Source: Gemmatimonadaceae bacterium (lineage in GTDB: Bacteria > Gemmatimonadota > Gemmatimonadetes > Gemmatimonadales > Gemmatimonadaceae). Taken from it: 64,000 nucleotides of DNA. Below, in pieces: positions 9,515-18,004 of the stretch (position 1 is its first letter; every line of letters starts with the position of its first letter). A model generated the notes under the pieces. That model was not told the DNA's origin. It saw only the letters and a list, made by a program, of their open reading frames with translations, and did no database searches. The stretch lies in contig JAICWO010000011.1 in assembly GCA_025934775.1 (NCBI GenBank), positions 62,001 to 126,000 of the forward strand, written 5' to 3'. The position numbers and the translations under genes are program-made.

Positions 9515-11635
9515 TCAGCCGCCGAAGCGCCCTCTGAGCAGCGCGCGGAGATCGATCGCCGGACCCTGGTCGGGTGGCGCGGGCACTGGCGCCGCGGCAC
9601 CCGGCGCCGCCGGCTCCTGCGGCACCACGCGCTGCATCTTCTCGCGCACGCCGCGGTCGATGAATCGCGAGAGCTGATCGATCGAGTAGTCCTGACCGCG
9701 GCGGGTCGCGTACACGTTCAGCGGGTACGTGACGGCGAGATGATTGCGCGCGCGCGTCATCGCGACGTACATCAGCCGCCGCTCTTCCTCGAGCTGATCT
9801 TCGTCGCCGAGCGAGCGGGAGGACGGGAACCATCCGTCGACGGCCCAGATCACGAAGACAGCGTCCCATTCCTTGCCTTTCGCGCTGTGCACCGTGCTGA
9901 TCACGAGCGCGTCATCTTCCTCGTAGCCGCCGTGCCCCAGGTCCTGGGTGCTCTGCGGCGGCTCGAGCGCGATGGCCGCGAGGAAGGCCGAGCGGCTCGG
10001 ATAGCCGGCGGCGATCACGCGCAACTGATCGAGATCGGCGAGCCGCGGCTCGGGACGATCGTAGCGCTCGGCGAGAACGGCGTCGTACAACGCGCGAATC
10101 TCGTCCATGTCCTCGCCGACGCTCGCGTCGCCGGCGTCGGCGTTCTCGCCGCGCCGGGCGCCGCGCAGCCGGCGGAGCAGGGCGGCGAGCTCCTTGTGCG
10201 CGTCGCGTGCGCGCGGCGGCGGCACGAAGTGCGAGAACGCGTCCGGATCCCACGATCGATCCGCCATCGATTCCATCATCGCGCGCGCGGTGACGTCGCC
10301 GATCCCCGGCATGAGCATGAGGATGCGGTACCAGCTCACTTCGTCGCGAGGATTCTCTAATACGCGCAGAAACGCGAGCACGTCCTTGACGTGCGCGGCC
10401 TCGAGGAACTTGATCCCGCCCCACTTCTCGAACGGGATCTTGCGATTGGTGAGCTCGATCTCGAGGTCGGCCGACATGTAGCCGGCGCGCACGAGGACGG
10501 CGATCTCGCGCAGCGCGGTGCCGTGCTCGTGCAGCTCGAGGATGCGGTCGACGGTGAAGCGCGTCTGCGCCTGCTCGTCGCGGCAGGTGACGAGCCACGG
10601 CGGCTCGGCGCCCCCGCGCTGCGTCCAGAGCTGTTTCGTGAATCGCTCGAGGGCGCGCGAGATGAGGGTGTTCGTGGAGTCCAGAATCGGCTGCGTCGAG
10701 CGGTAGTTCTGCTCGAGCGTGACGATCTTGGTATTCACGAACTGTTTTGGAAAGTCGAGGATGTTGCGGAAGCTCGCGCCGCGGAAGCTGTAGATGCTCT
10801 GCGCGTCGTCGCCGACCACGGTGATGTTGGCGTGCGCGCGGCACATGCCCCGGAGAATGCGCGCCTGGAGCAGGTTGGTATCCTGGTACTCGTCGACGAG
10901 CACGTGGTCGTAGAGGCCCGTGATGCGGTCGGCGAGCGACGGCGACTGCTCGAGCATCAGCGCCCAGAAGAGGAGCAGGTCGTCGTAGTCGACCAGGTTC
11001 CGCTCCGCCTTGCGGCTCGTGTACTCGGCGAAGATCCGCACGATCTCCCGCGTGTACTCCACGAATTGCGGGAACTCCGATTCGAGGATCGCCTCGATCG
11101 CATGCTCGGTGTTTAGATGTCGAGAATATATATAATGTAATGATTCTTTCTTCGGGAACCGCTTCTCCTGTTTGCCGAAGCCGAGGTTGGCGCGCGCGAG
11201 CTGCATCAGATCCTCGGCGTCGCCCTGGTCCATGATCGAGAAATCCGACGGCAGCCCCGCCTCCTTGCCGAACTGCCGGAGGAGGCGATGGCCGGTCGCG
11301 TGGAAGGTCCCGCCCTGGACGCGCGTCGAGGCGGAGCCGACGAGGCGTTCGGCGCGGCTCAGCATCTCGTGCGCGGCGCGGCGCGTGAAGGTGAGGAGGA
11401 GGATGCGCTCCGGCGCGACGCCGCGGTCGATCAGGTGCGCGACGCGGTAGACCAGGGTGCGCGTCTTCCCGGTGCCCGCGCCGGCGATGATGAGGAGGGG
11501 GCCCTCGCCGTGGGTGGCCGCCGCGGCCTGCTCGGAGTTCAGCTCCGAGGCGAAGTCGCGGGGCGGTCCCGCGACTTCGCGTTCGCGGGCCGGGTAGACG
11601 CGCGGGATCTGAGGCGGCTCGTGAGCGGAGGCCAT
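9515..11635 (-). CDS. UvrD/PcrA/Rep-family ATP-dependent DNA helicase
   Basis: A superfamily 1A 3'-5' DNA helicase for repair or replication restart. Motif I AGAGTGKT is at residues 51-58, motif II reads VDEYQDTN, motif III GDDAQSIYSFRG, motif IV LEQNYRS, then STVHSAKGKEWDAVF, and motif VI RRLMYVAMTRARNHL. The 706-aa length fits PcrA/UvrD. The C-terminus is proline rich and lacks an obvious Tudor-like PcrA tail, so I give no symbol. The start is ATG 11635 (MASAHEPP); the 53 residues upstream in the open frame come from a palindrome and are unlikely to be protein. It converges with the YCII gene, with only three bases between stops. Confidence 0.93.
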   Translation of the reverse strand: MASAHEPPQIPRVYPAREREVAGPPRDFASELNSEQAAAATHGEGPLLIIAGAGTGKTRTLVYRVAHLIDRGVAPERILLLTFTRRAAHEMLSRAERLVGSASTRVQGGTFHATGHRLLRQFGKEAGLPSDFSIMDQGDAEDLMQLARANLGFGKQEKRFPKKESLHYIYSRHLNTEHAIEAILESEFPQFVEYTREIVRIFAEYTSRKAERNLVDYDDLLLFWALMLEQSPSLADRITGLYDHVLVDEYQDTNLLQARILRGMCRAHANITVVGDDAQSIYSFRGASFRNILDFPKQFVNTKIVTLEQNYRSTQPILDSTNTLISRALERFTKQLWTQRGGAEPPWLVTCRDEQAQTRFTVDRILELHEHGTALREIAVLVRAGYMSADLEIELTNRKIPFEKWGGIKFLEAAHVKDVLAFLRVLENPRDEVSWYRILMLMPGIGDVTARAMMESMADRSWDPDAFSHFVPPPRARDAHKELAALLRRLRGARRGENADAGDASVGEDMDEIRALYDAVLAERYDRPEPRLADLDQLRVIAAGYPSRSAFLAAIALEPPQSTQDLGHGGYEEDDALVISTVHSAKGKEWDAVFVIWAVDGWFPSSRSLGDEDQLEEERRLMYVAMTRARNHLAVTYPLNVYATRRGQDYSIDQLSRFIDRGVREKMQRVVPQEPAAPGAAAPVPAPPDQGPAIDLRALLRGRFGG

Positions 11636-11679
11636 CGCGGTGAATATAGGTTCGGGGCGCCTTCGGTGTGAGAGGGGGC

Positions 11680-11754
11680 GTTGGAGGTTGGAGGTCAGAG
11701 GCCGGAGACTCGATGTCGAAAGCCGTTCCCAACCTTCGGCCTCCAACATCCAAT
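11680..11754. repeat. Intergenic imperfect palindrome A (GTTGGAGG words)
   Basis: The left arm from 11680 starts GTTGGAGGTTGGAGGTC. The reverse complement of 11731-11754 starts ATTGGATGTTGGAGGCC. About 17 of 22 positions agree. It lies 45 bases upstream of the helicase start. Purine-rich arm first, pyrimidine-rich arm second, as in all other copies. Confidence 0.65.
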
Positions 11755-12262
11755 CTCCTAAATCGACGCCTTTGAATGCATTATCACGCAGCACTCAAGG
11801 AGCGTGTTACCTCGTTTCGCCTGTCTCGTCTTTTCCGCGTCGTACCACCCGAAGTCAGCCGGCGTAAGCCGAAGCAATCCGCAGTAGGCCGGAGCGGGCT
11901 GCCGGGGCAGTGGCAGGGGCGAGGAGAATCCGCACGTTGCGTGCGTGAGATGCCTCACTGGAGGGCGATGCGGCTGGCGCTACCATATCGCGCGTCGGCA
12001 GCGCGTCGGTTGGTAGGATTCGATCCGCGAATGCTCGTGGGATTGTCTTGACCCCATTGCATCCAAGTCATATCTTGGATCGCTTGCGGTATTGACCCTA
12101 TGAAAGCCTGATAGTGCGAAGAGGGCCACGACTCTTCGAAACGGTCTGCGGTACGCGAGCAGTCTCGTTGCATGCACGCCGTGGCAAGCAGCTCCAAGTA
12201 GCTCACAGTTGTTGTGGGTGCAGTTCCTGTTTCCACCTCGCATCACTTACCAAGGGGGTAAG
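11755..12262. other. Gene-free stretch upstream of the surface lipoprotein
   Basis: Together with palindrome A this makes a 627-base gap. Short frames exist on both strands but none has a ribosome site, a family-like sequence or sensible composition. A weak hairpin is formed by CTACCA (11980) and TGGTAG (12011) with CGCGC/GCGCG inside. A good sigma-70-type promoter lies at 12048-12076, leaving an unusually long leader of about 180 bases before the lipoprotein start. No riboswitch class was recognised in the leader. Confidence 0.5.
12048..12076 (+). promoter_or_regulatory. Candidate sigma-70 promoter for the Ig-like lipoprotein
   Basis: The -35 TTGACC (12048-12053) and -10 TATCTT (12071-12076) are separated by exactly 17 bases. 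The expected start near 12083 gives a leader of about 180 bases to ATG 12263. By eye this is the best promoter match in the window. Confidence 0.5.
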
Positions 12263-15016
12263 ATGCAACGCGTAGTTCGTTCTACTTTGGTTGGCCTTCT
12301 TGCTGTGGCGGGTTTGACTGCCTGCGGCGACAAGGTCACCACGACTCAGGTCACGATCACGACGACGACCACGACGCCGCCCCCTGGGACGGTGCACAGT
12401 GTGACGGTCGCGCCGGCGAGCGTGACGATCCCAGTTAGTGGCACGGCGCAGCTCGCGGCTTCGGTCGATGCTGACGCGAGCGTCACGGACCGTACGGTCA
12501 AGTGGACGTCGAGCGATCCCACGATCGCGACGGTCTCTTCGAGCGGCTTGGTCACGGGCGTGAAGGCTGGTACGGTCGAGATCATCGCCAGCGCGACCGC
12601 GGCCCCGACGGTTCAGGGCGCGGCGGCGGTGACGGTTGGCGGCGGCAGCAGCGTCGTTCCGACCGTGACGATCTCTGGTCTCAACACGACGATCTGCCCG
12701 GCTGGTGCCGCGTGCTCGTCGGTTCCGGCCAACCTCCAGAACTTCGGCACGGCGTCGAATGCGCCGGCTGGCCAGACCGGTCAGCTCGACGTGATCTTGA
12801 ACGTCGATTCGCAGGGCACGCCGCTCAAGAGCGTCAGCGCGACGCTGAAGTGCGGCGCGGACTCGCTCACGCAGACCCAGACGATCAGCGGCGCGGCCGC
12901 TCCGATCGGCGGCAACGCGTCGGCGTCCCCGGTGACGTTCAGCTTCAACACGACGCAGTTCGACAGCACCGGCAAGGCCGCGGTGCACAATGGTAGCTGC
13001 ACGATCAGCGCTTCGGCCGCGACGTCCGCGGGCACGCAGAGCGCGACCACGAGCCAGACGCTGACGCTGAACAACGCGGACGCGATCATGGGCACGCTCA
13101 CGGCCTCGAAGGGTCCGGCGAACGATAAGGGTGGTCTCTCCTGGTTCGGCGGCGACGTGACGGTCAAGGTGACCCCGGTGTTCTACACCGCCGGCCGCTC
13201 GGCTGTCTCGGCGACCGTTGGCCTCACCGGCCGCGATACCGCGAATGCCGCGGCGTTCGCCACGGCGACGCAGTCGCTGTCGAGCTTCCCGGGCAGCGTC
13301 ACCTTCTCGGCCTCAAAGACGCCGGCCAAGGGCGGCGTGCAGGGCGTGACGGTGAATCCGCTCACCGCGACGGTCTCGATCGTCGACAATACGGGCAACA
13401 CGTTCGCGATCGCCGGTAACGTCTTCAGCAATGCGGCGACGCTCTCCAACGTGACGCGCCTCGACAACCAGGCGCCGAAGCCGGGTACCTACACGCTGAA
13501 CGGCAAGCAGGGCAATGCCAACAACTGGATTGGCGCTGCTTACACGTTCTCGAGCACCAGCGGCAATGGCTACACGTCCAACGGCGACAACAACGGCGTC
13601 GACAACGTGACGGTCACGTTCCAGTCGGCTCCGGCAGGCTCGACGACTTGGACGACGATCACCAAGGCCACGGACCTCGCCGCGTCGAACGTCAACACGG
13701 CGTACAGCCTCCGGTTCATCGAAACCGATGCACTGGGCAATGCCGATACGGTGACGAACGCGCTTGACGCAGCGACGTTCGGCGTCGACCTCACCGCGCC
13801 GACGATCAGCCTCAAGACCGGCACCACGCTCGCGCAGAAGACGGTTTGCAACACGGCCGCCGGCTGCTCGGGTAACGTCCAGGCCAACGTGACGGACGAC
13901 TTCTCTGGTCCGAACACGACGTTCATGGCCATCACGCGCCAGAACACCGGCGTGACGACGAATGCCACCGAATGCGTTCTTGGCACCGCCAAGAGCAGCT
14001 CGACCGCCTTCGGTTCGATCGCGACGTACAACCCCGATGGCTCGATCAGCGGCGCGTGCGTCCCGGTTGCGGTTGGTATCGGCACCCAGGCGCAGGTCCT
14101 CGCGCAGGGTAAGGGCGACGGCTACTACGTGGCCTCGATCTACTCGAGCGACCAGGCGGGCAACATCACCGCCGATTCGATCTTCACGGCTGGCGAAGAC
14201 GTCACGGCGCCCACCCAGGGCGGCGTTGCGATCCCGGCGTCGTTCACGGGCGGCGGCACAGCCACGTTCCCGACGTCGGCGACGGATAACATGGACCTCG
14301 TGCGGTCTGACGCGATCCTGCAGTATCCGGCGGCCAACCTGTACTACTCGAATGCCCTTCCGGGCGTGGCGTTCGACAACGTCCTGACGAACTCGGCGTC
14401 GTACAGCTTCTCGATTCCGAACTTCATCAGCAGCCTCCAGTCGACGAACGCCGGTGGTAACCCGGTCGCTCCGGCCGCCGGCAACGATCGCCCGACCGAG
14501 CTGTCCGTCACGTCTGTGGACGAGGCGAACAACACGAGCTTGGCGACGAACGCCGCGTTCGGTGCGGCGACGTTCAGCACCGCGACGGCTTACTCGTCGA
14601 ACACGAACTTCACGACCTGGACGGCTGCAACCAGCCAGGCGACGCTCTCCGACTGCCCGAGTGCGGGCTGCGCGAGCGCGGACAAGTCGCCGGCGAACAA
14701 GACCGCGGCTACCCTGACCGCTGTTGCGACGGGTCCGACCGGTGTGTTCAACATTCCGTTCGCCAGCGTGACGTTCTACTACCAGGTTGGCGGCAGCGCC
14801 TGGTATCCGATCGGCACCGTCTCGGCTCCGGCCGCGTCGGACAATGGCGTGAACCGTACGTGGACCTACACGCTGTCCTTCACCCCGCCGAAGTCGACCC
14901 CGCAGGGCGCGAGCCTCACGGGTGGCGCGGCGATCAACGTCGTAGCGGTCGGCCAGGATGCGGCGGGCAACGCCCTCATGAGCCAGCCGGTTGCGATCAC
15001 CCTGACCAACCCGTAA
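12263..15016 (+). CDS. Large surface lipoprotein with bacterial Ig-like (Big_2) domain
   Basis: A 917-aa exported protein. The N-terminus MQRVVRSTLVGLLAVAGLTAC is a lipoprotein signal peptide with lipobox LTAC. A Thr-rich linker (TTTTTTPPPG) leads into a Big_2 domain near residues 35-125 (SVTVAPASVTIPVSGTAQL, KWTSSDPTIATV, GLVTGVKAGTV). The rest is Ser/Thr/Ala/Gly-rich, beta-type, with several cysteine pairs (CPAGAACS, CNTAAGCSG, CPSAGCAS) and calcium-type acidic loops; no enzymatic motif was seen. A strong GGGGG ribosome site precedes ATG 12263. It is a single-gene unit with its own promoter and terminators. Adhesion or a surface-layer role is a guess. Confidence 0.8.
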   Translation: MQRVVRSTLVGLLAVAGLTACGDKVTTTQVTITTTTTTPPPGTVHSVTVAPASVTIPVSGTAQLAASVDADASVTDRTVKWTSSDPTIATVSSSGLVTGVKAGTVEIIASATAAPTVQGAAAVTVGGGSSVVPTVTISGLNTTICPAGAACSSVPANLQNFGTASNAPAGQTGQLDVILNVDSQGTPLKSVSATLKCGADSLTQTQTISGAAAPIGGNASASPVTFSFNTTQFDSTGKAAVHNGSCTISASAATSAGTQSATTSQTLTLNNADAIMGTLTASKGPANDKGGLSWFGGDVTVKVTPVFYTAGRSAVSATVGLTGRDTANAAAFATATQSLSSFPGSVTFSASKTPAKGGVQGVTVNPLTATVSIVDNTGNTFAIAGNVFSNAATLSNVTRLDNQAPKPGTYTLNGKQGNANNWIGAAYTFSSTSGNGYTSNGDNNGVDNVTVTFQSAPAGSTTWTTITKATDLAASNVNTAYSLRFIETDALGNADTVTNALDAATFGVDLTAPTISLKTGTTLAQKTVCNTAAGCSGNVQANVTDDFSGPNTTFMAITRQNTGVTTNATECVLGTAKSSSTAFGSIATYNPDGSISGACVPVAVGIGTQAQVLAQGKGDGYYVASIYSSDQAGNITADSIFTAGEDVTAPTQGGVAIPASFTGGGTATFPTSATDNMDLVRSDAILQYPAANLYYSNALPGVAFDNVLTNSASYSFSIPNFISSLQSTNAGGNPVAPAAGNDRPTELSVTSVDEANNTSLATNAAFGAATFSTATAYSSNTNFTTWTAATSQATLSDCPSAGCASADKSPANKTAATLTAVATGPTGVFNIPFASVTFYYQVGGSAWYPIGTVSAPAASDNGVNRTWTYTLSFTPPKSTPQGASLTGGAAINVVAVGQDAAGNALMSQPVAITLTNP

Positions 15017-15049
15017 TCCTGGGTTGAACAGGCAGTAACAACACTGATT

Positions 15050-15077
15050 GGGCTCTGCCGAAAGGCAGGGCCCTTTC
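15050..15077 (+). terminator. Intrinsic terminator of the lipoprotein gene
   Basis: GGGCTCTGCC (15050-15059), a GAAA tetraloop and GGCAGGGCCC (15064-15073) form a stable 10-pair stem with one internal mismatch, followed by TTTC. It lies 33 bases after the stop codon. Confidence 0.85.
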
Positions 15078-15107
15078 AGTTTCCGGCAGCGTTGTCGCGA
15101 GCAGAGC

Positions 15108-15148
15108 CAAAAAAGCGCGGGGCATCCAGAGTGGATGCCCCGCGTTTT
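15108..15148. terminator. Bidirectional intrinsic terminator
   Basis: A perfect 12-base stem: CGCGGGGCATCC (15116-15127) and GGATGCCCCGCG (15133-15144) with a five-base loop. TTTT follows on the plus strand and an AAAAAA run at 15108-15114 serves as the U-tract on the minus strand. It separates the Ig-like lipoprotein from the minus-strand small lipoprotein. Confidence 0.9.
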
Positions 15149-15178
15149 CTGATCGTGCCCTGCACGATTTACGACAGA

Positions 15179-15559
15179 CTACTGATGCTTCTCGAGCGGA
15201 ATGTGATTCGCCGTCGACAAGCTGTCCCAGTACTCCCAGCCCTTCCCAACGAGCTTGTTCTGCACGAACACGAGCGGGACGAGCTTCTTGTTCGCGACCG
15301 TGTCCTTGCCTTCCTTCTCGTCGTGCGAGGTGAAGAACAGCACTTCGTACGTCTTGCCGCCAATGAGGTACCGCTCACGCTTGTAGACGTTCGGGAACGA
15401 GTCGCGCCCCTTGGCGCCCGGCGAAATCACCGACACCGCCGAGTCTCTGGTGATCCCGGTATCGAGCTTCGATACACGCTTGTCCTGGCAAGCCGCCAGT
15501 AAGACTACCGCGCCGAGACCCGCTACCATGATCCCACGTCTGACAGAAACGTCGTTCAT
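15179..15559 (-). CDS. Small predicted lipoprotein
   Basis: A 126-aa protein with an N-terminal positively charged and hydrophobic stretch ending in the lipobox LLAAC (cysteine near residue 24), then CQDKRVSKLD. The mature part has a compact, soluble-looking sequence (GGKTYEVLFFTSHDEKEGKDTV, VFVQNKLVGKGWEYWD). I recognise no named family. ATG 15559 has an AGGAG ribosome site. It ends against a strong bidirectional terminator and follows lipB on the same strand after 106 bases; co-transcription is possible. Function unknown. Confidence 0.7.
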   Translation of the reverse strand: MNDVSVRRGIMVAGLGAVVLLAACQDKRVSKLDTGITRDSAVSVISPGAKGRDSFPNVYKRERYLIGGKTYEVLFFTSHDEKEGKDTVANKKLVPLVFVQNKLVGKGWEYWDSLSTANHIPLEKHQ

Positions 15560-15665
15560 TCAATCTCCTGTGCACGTGAATGGCCCGGCGGACGGTCCGG
15601 CGGGCGCAGTAGAAAAGTAGCGATTTCTACCCGGGACGGAGCCTCAGGAGCCGCGGCAAGCGCCG

Positions 15666-16343
15666 CTACGGCGTCGTGACGCGGCTCACGGGTACAGCGA
15701 CCAAATCGAACACGCGCCCGAATGCCGCCCCAACTCGGTCCGCGACCTCGTCGAAGCTCGGCGCGCGCGGCCCCAGCTCCCGCTGTACTGATGTCATCGT
15801 CACCGATTGGATCCCGCACGGGACCATGAGGTCGAAATATGTCAGATCCGTCGTCACGTTCAGCGCGAAGCCGTGCCAAGTGACCCAATCGCGCGCGTGC
15901 ACGCCGATTGACGCGATCTTGCTCCCCTGCGTCCAGACCCCGGTGTAGCCGGGATTTCGCTCACATGGAATGTCGATCTCGCCCATCGCGACGATCAGCG
16001 CCTCCTCCACCTGGCGCAGATACCAGTGGAGGTCGCGCTTGTGCCGTTTGAGATCGATGATCGGGTAGCCGACGAGCTGTCCCGGCCCATGGAACGTCAC
16101 GTCGCCGCCGCGCTCGACCTCGAACAGCTCGACGCCTCGCGCGGCGAGCAACGCTGGCGATGCGAGCAGGTGCTGCTCCTTCGCCGAGCGGCCGAGGGTG
16201 ACGACCGGCGGGTGCTCGAGCAGGATCAGAAGATCCTCGGGGATCTCACCCGTGATTCGCCGGCGGGCCGCGTCCCGCTGAAGCTCGAGCGCCTGAGCGT
16301 ACGGAACCACACCCAGGCGCTCGATCCAGAGCTCAGGGGACAT
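15666..16343 (-). CDS. lipB: Octanoyl-[ACP]:protein N-octanoyltransferase
   Basis: Moves octanoate from acyl carrier protein to the lipoyl domains of E2 and GcvH; LipA then inserts sulphur. The family signatures are FHGPGQLVGYPI (residues 85-95), the catalytic lysine in GSKIASIGV (K142), the WHGFALNV block and the catalytic cysteine in MVPCGI (C176). It has 225 aa from ATG 16343. A longer frame to 16448 only reads through a palindrome. It is the second gene after lpdA on the minus strand, and the 114-base gap between them is completely occupied by palindrome B. Confidence 0.95.
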   Translation of the reverse strand: MSPELWIERLGVVPYAQALELQRDAARRRITGEIPEDLLILLEHPPVVTLGRSAKEQHLLASPALLAARGVELFEVERGGDVTFHGPGQLVGYPIIDLKRHKRDLHWYLRQVEEALIVAMGEIDIPCERNPGYTGVWTQGSKIASIGVHARDWVTWHGFALNVTTDLTYFDLMVPCGIQSVTMTSVQRELGPRAPSFDEVADRVGAAFGRVFDLVAVPVSRVTTP

Positions 16344-16347
16344 GGTC

Positions 16348-16456
16348 GGTGGTCCGTGGACCGTGGACCGTCGACCGGCGCCCTTCTCCGCGATCTGCGC
16401 GCCGTCGTTATTCGCGCCGTTCACCACGGACCACGCACCACGGTCCACGGACCGCC
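16348..16456. repeat. Intergenic imperfect palindrome B (GGTCCGTGGACC words)
   Basis: GGTGGTCCGTGGACCG at 16348-16363 matches the reverse complement of 16441-16456 at 15 of 16 positions; the next 17 bases match at 11. Each word is itself nearly self-complementary. The structure starts four bases from the lipB start codon and ends one base from the lpdA stop codon, filling the whole gap. The loop region is 16381-16423. Confidence 0.85.
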
Positions 16457-16457
16457 A

Positions 16458-17861
16458 TTATGCATGAATCATCTTGCCGAGCGAATCCAACGCCGCTTCG
16501 GCGATCGCTTCGGACAACGTGGGATGCGCGTGGATGGCGAGGTCGACTTCCTCCACCGTGAACTCGTTCGTGCGCGCGAGGACGAGCTCGTGGATCAGCT
16601 CCGTGGCGTGCGCCCCGACGATGTGCGCGCCGAGAATCTCGCCGTACTTCGCGTCGCGGATGATCTTGACGAAGCCTTCCGTCTCGCCCGACGTGCGCGC
16701 GCGTCCGTTCGCCGAGAAGTTGAACTTTCCAACTTTATAATCGAGCTTCTTGTCCTTGCACTGCGCTTCGGTCATGCCGATCGACGCGACCTCGGGGTGG
16801 CAGTACGTCGCGTTCGGAATGTTGCCGTAGTCCATGCCGTGCGTGCTCTTGCCGGCGAGGAGCTCGGCGAGCACCACGCCCTCGCGCTCGCCCTTGTGCG
16901 CGAGCATCGGCGGGCCCGCCACGTCGCCGATGGCGTAGATCCCCTTCGCCGCGGTCTCCAACTTGTCGTTGATCTTGATGAAGCCCCGCTCGGTGAGCTG
17001 CACGCCGGCTTCCTTGAGCCCGATCTCTTCCACGTTCGGCGCGCGGCCGGCGGCGACGAGCACCACGTCGGCGGTGATGTCCTTCTTCTCGCCGCCCGCG
17101 TCGATCGTCATCGTCACCGAGGTCTTGCCGGCTTTCACGTTCGAGATCTTGGCACCCGTGAGAATGGTGATGCCGCGCTTCTTGAACGAGCGCTCGACTT
17201 CCTTGGAGCAGTCCGAATCCTCGAGCGGCAGTACGTTCGCCATCACGTCGACGAGCGTGACCTGGGAGCCGAACGCGTTGAACACGTCGGCGAACTCGCA
17301 GCCGACGGCGCCCGCGCCGACGATCACGATCGACTTTGGCGCCTTCTCCAACAAGAGCGCCTCGTCCGACGAGATAACAGTTGTCTTATTGAGCTCCAGG
17401 CCGGCCTGCGGCAGCCCCCGCACGCGCGATCCGGTGGAGATGACGATGGCTTTCTTCGCCTCGTGCTTCTCTTCCTTGCCGTCGGGCGCCTTTACGGTGA
17501 CGGCGTTCTTGCCGGCGAGCTTCGCGGTGCCCTTGAGGTAGGTGATCTTGTTCTTCTTGAACAGGAACTCCACGCCCTTGGAGTTCTGGGTGCTCACGGC
17601 GCGCGAGCGTTTCATCGCGACACCATAGTCGGTCTTCACCTCGCCCACGTTGACGCCGAAATCCGCGGCGTGCTTCACGCGGTTGGCGATCGATGCCGAC
17701 TCGAGGAGCGCTTTGGCGGGAATGCAGCCCCAGATCACACACGTGCCGCCGAGTGCCTCGCGCTCGACCACGGCGGTGTTGAGGCCGAGCTGCGCGCATC
17801 GGATCGCGCCAACGTACCCGGCGGGTCCGCCGCCGATAAAGATCACGTCGAAGGAAGCCAT
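16458..17861 (-). CDS. lpdA: Dihydrolipoyl dehydrogenase (E3)
   Basis: A FAD-dependent enzyme that reoxidises dihydrolipoyl groups on pyruvate dehydrogenase and related complexes. The N-terminal GGGPAGY dinucleotide fold is at residues 10-16, the redox disulphide is CVIWGC (C41 and C46), and a second nucleotide fold is GAGAVGCEFADVF. The C-terminal IHAHPTLSEA contains the catalytic His and downstream Glu. At 467 aa it is full length. There is no lipoyl domain fused at the N-terminus. It is the first gene of the lpdA-lipB pair; the plus-strand gene at 18005 separates it from aceF. Confidence 0.96.
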   Translation of the reverse strand: MASFDVIFIGGGPAGYVGAIRCAQLGLNTAVVEREALGGTCVIWGCIPAKALLESASIANRVKHAADFGVNVGEVKTDYGVAMKRSRAVSTQNSKGVEFLFKKNKITYLKGTAKLAGKNAVTVKAPDGKEEKHEAKKAIVISTGSRVRGLPQAGLELNKTTVISSDEALLLEKAPKSIVIVGAGAVGCEFADVFNAFGSQVTLVDVMANVLPLEDSDCSKEVERSFKKRGITILTGAKISNVKAGKTSVTMTIDAGGEKKDITADVVLVAAGRAPNVEEIGLKEAGVQLTERGFIKINDKLETAAKGIYAIGDVAGPPMLAHKGEREGVVLAELLAGKSTHGMDYGNIPNATYCHPEVASIGMTEAQCKDKKLDYKVGKFNFSANGRARTSGETEGFVKIIRDAKYGEILGAHIVGAHATELIHELVLARTNEFTVEEVDLAIHAHPTLSEAIAEAALDSLGKMIHA

Positions 17862-17966
17862 AAACGGTTATTTGCGAATTGTTCAGGGAATGCGACGGCG
17901 GAACGCGAACAACGAGAAAAGATACCGGGTTTCTGAAGTGCCCCGCTACGCCAGCCGTGGCGAGTC

Positions 17967-17995
17967 TTGCCGGATCCAATCCCCACCCGTAAGCT
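17967..17995 (+). promoter_or_regulatory. Possible promoter for the TonB-plug gene
   Basis: TTGCCG and TAAGCT are separated by 17 bases in the divergent gap between lpdA and the gene at 18005. It lies so close to the ATG that the message would be nearly leaderless. Support is sequence match only. Confidence 0.3.
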
Positions 17996-18004
17996 AGGTC
18001 CGTC

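Noticed and set aside
9912-11753. 613-codon minus-strand open frame
   Set aside because: Out-of-frame shadow of the UvrD-like helicase gene.
11776-12246. Small frames (11776-12051 plus; 11955-12236 and 11980-12246 minus)
   Set aside because: No ribosome site, no recognisable sequence, mutually overlapping; treated as gene-free.
16026-17936. 636-codon plus-strand open frame
   Set aside because: Antisense shadow of lpdA and lipB; no family-like blocks.
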